Assembly: GCA_964648295.1 (NCBI GenBank)
Contig: CAZYNH010000020.1
Span: forward strand, 1-34,095
Length of the DNA: 34,095 bases
Reading direction: 5' to 3'
Origin: UBA4055 sp964648295
GTDB taxonomy: Bacteria > UBA4055
A program made the translations under genes and the position numbers. A model generated the notes under the pieces. That model was not told the origin of the DNA. It saw only the letters and a list, made by a program, of their open reading frames with translations, and did not search any database. Positions within the stretch are counted from its first letter, which is position 1. Every line of letters begins with the position of its first letter. Positions 33,900-34,095 of this stretch are shown here, piece by piece.

Positions 33900-34095
33900 A
33901 TGTCTAAAATGACGACTACTTACATCGGAGACCTCAAAACCGAGTGCCTCCATCATCTTTCCGGGCACAAAATAACCACGGATGCTCCACCGGACAACAA
34001 TGGAAAAGGCGAGTACTTCTCCCCCACCGACCTTTTCGCTGTTTCACTGCCCGCCTGCATACTTACGATCATGGGCATGGCCGCACAAACTCAGG
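33900..34095 (+). CDS. OsmC/Ohr-family protein, 3' end cut by window edge
   Basis: 65 codons are visible. ATG 33900 has AAAGGA 7 nt upstream. The segment YFSPTDLFAVSLPACILTIMG at about 40-60 (key part SPTDLFAVSLPACILTIMG) matches the first peroxidatic-Cys block of OsmC-type hydroperoxide reductases, with Cys encoded by TGC. The second Cys block is outside the window. OsmC proteins reduce organic peroxides. It shares the C-ending codon habit of the preceding epimerase gene. Confidence 0.8.
   Translation, partial: MSKMTTTYIGDLKTECLHHLSGHKITTDAPPDNNGKGEYFSPTDLFAVSLPACILTIMGMAAQTQ

Noticed and set aside
1..34095. CRISPR arrays, insertion sequences, phage genes or long repeats
   Set aside because: None was seen on reading both strands; the only direct repeat of note is the 12-bp tandem pair at 16652-16675.

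Overview
The window reads as a chromosomal segment of a bacterium with a Gram-negative-type envelope. Evidence for this is exported TPR and lipoprotein genes, mltG, murA and secG. Arginine is mostly AGA/AGG. TGA is an ordinary stop codon in several genes (purQ, mltG, the 156-aa gene before rnz, the 189-aa gene before proS), so the genetic code is standard. The phylum cannot be fixed from this sequence. An uncultured lineage near the FCB group would fit, but that is a weak inference.

Layout: almost everything left of about 19.5 kb is on the minus strand and everything right of about 19.6 kb is on the plus strand, so two gene series diverge from a roughly 190-bp control region (19479-19665). 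The minus series starts with a long glutamine-fructose-6-phosphate-aminotransferase-like gene that has its own terminator. Next comes secG with a tRNA-Leu(GAG) 4 nt behind it and a terminator. After that is a long tight run: PIN-PhoH ATPase, hflX, SNF2 helicase, SWIM zinc-finger protein, purQ, an ABC-2-like membrane protein, a CehA/McBA-type PHP metallohydrolase, a 1203-aa exported TPR protein, and a type IIG restriction-modification enzyme that runs off the left edge.

The plus series is one apparent operon with gaps of 0-15 nt or small overlaps: an exported metallophosphatase-fold protein interrupted by an in-frame TGA, mltG, a small lipoprotein, a UvrD/PcrA helicase, a 156-aa unknown, rnz, pyrE, a cyclase-like/AAA/helical-repeat protein, murA, a 189-aa membrane-anchored unknown, proS, an NAD-dependent epimerase, and an OsmC-family gene cut by the right edge.

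The most notable item is the first plus-strand gene. Its in-frame TGA sits at the second Cys position of a Cys-Gly-Cys motif. Twelve bases later there is a perfect 6-bp hairpin with a GGTCTG loop, the form of a bacterial SECIS element. I read it as a selenoprotein of 297 residues whose family normally carries Cys there. The metal-ligand histidines of the phosphatase fold are largely missing, which suggests a redox rather than a phosphatase role. Other points worth attention are a MurA with Asp in place of the fosfomycin-target Cys, a GlmS-like enzyme with an N-terminal extension and two large insertions, and a type IIG enzyme whose composition changes abruptly just after its NPPY motif.
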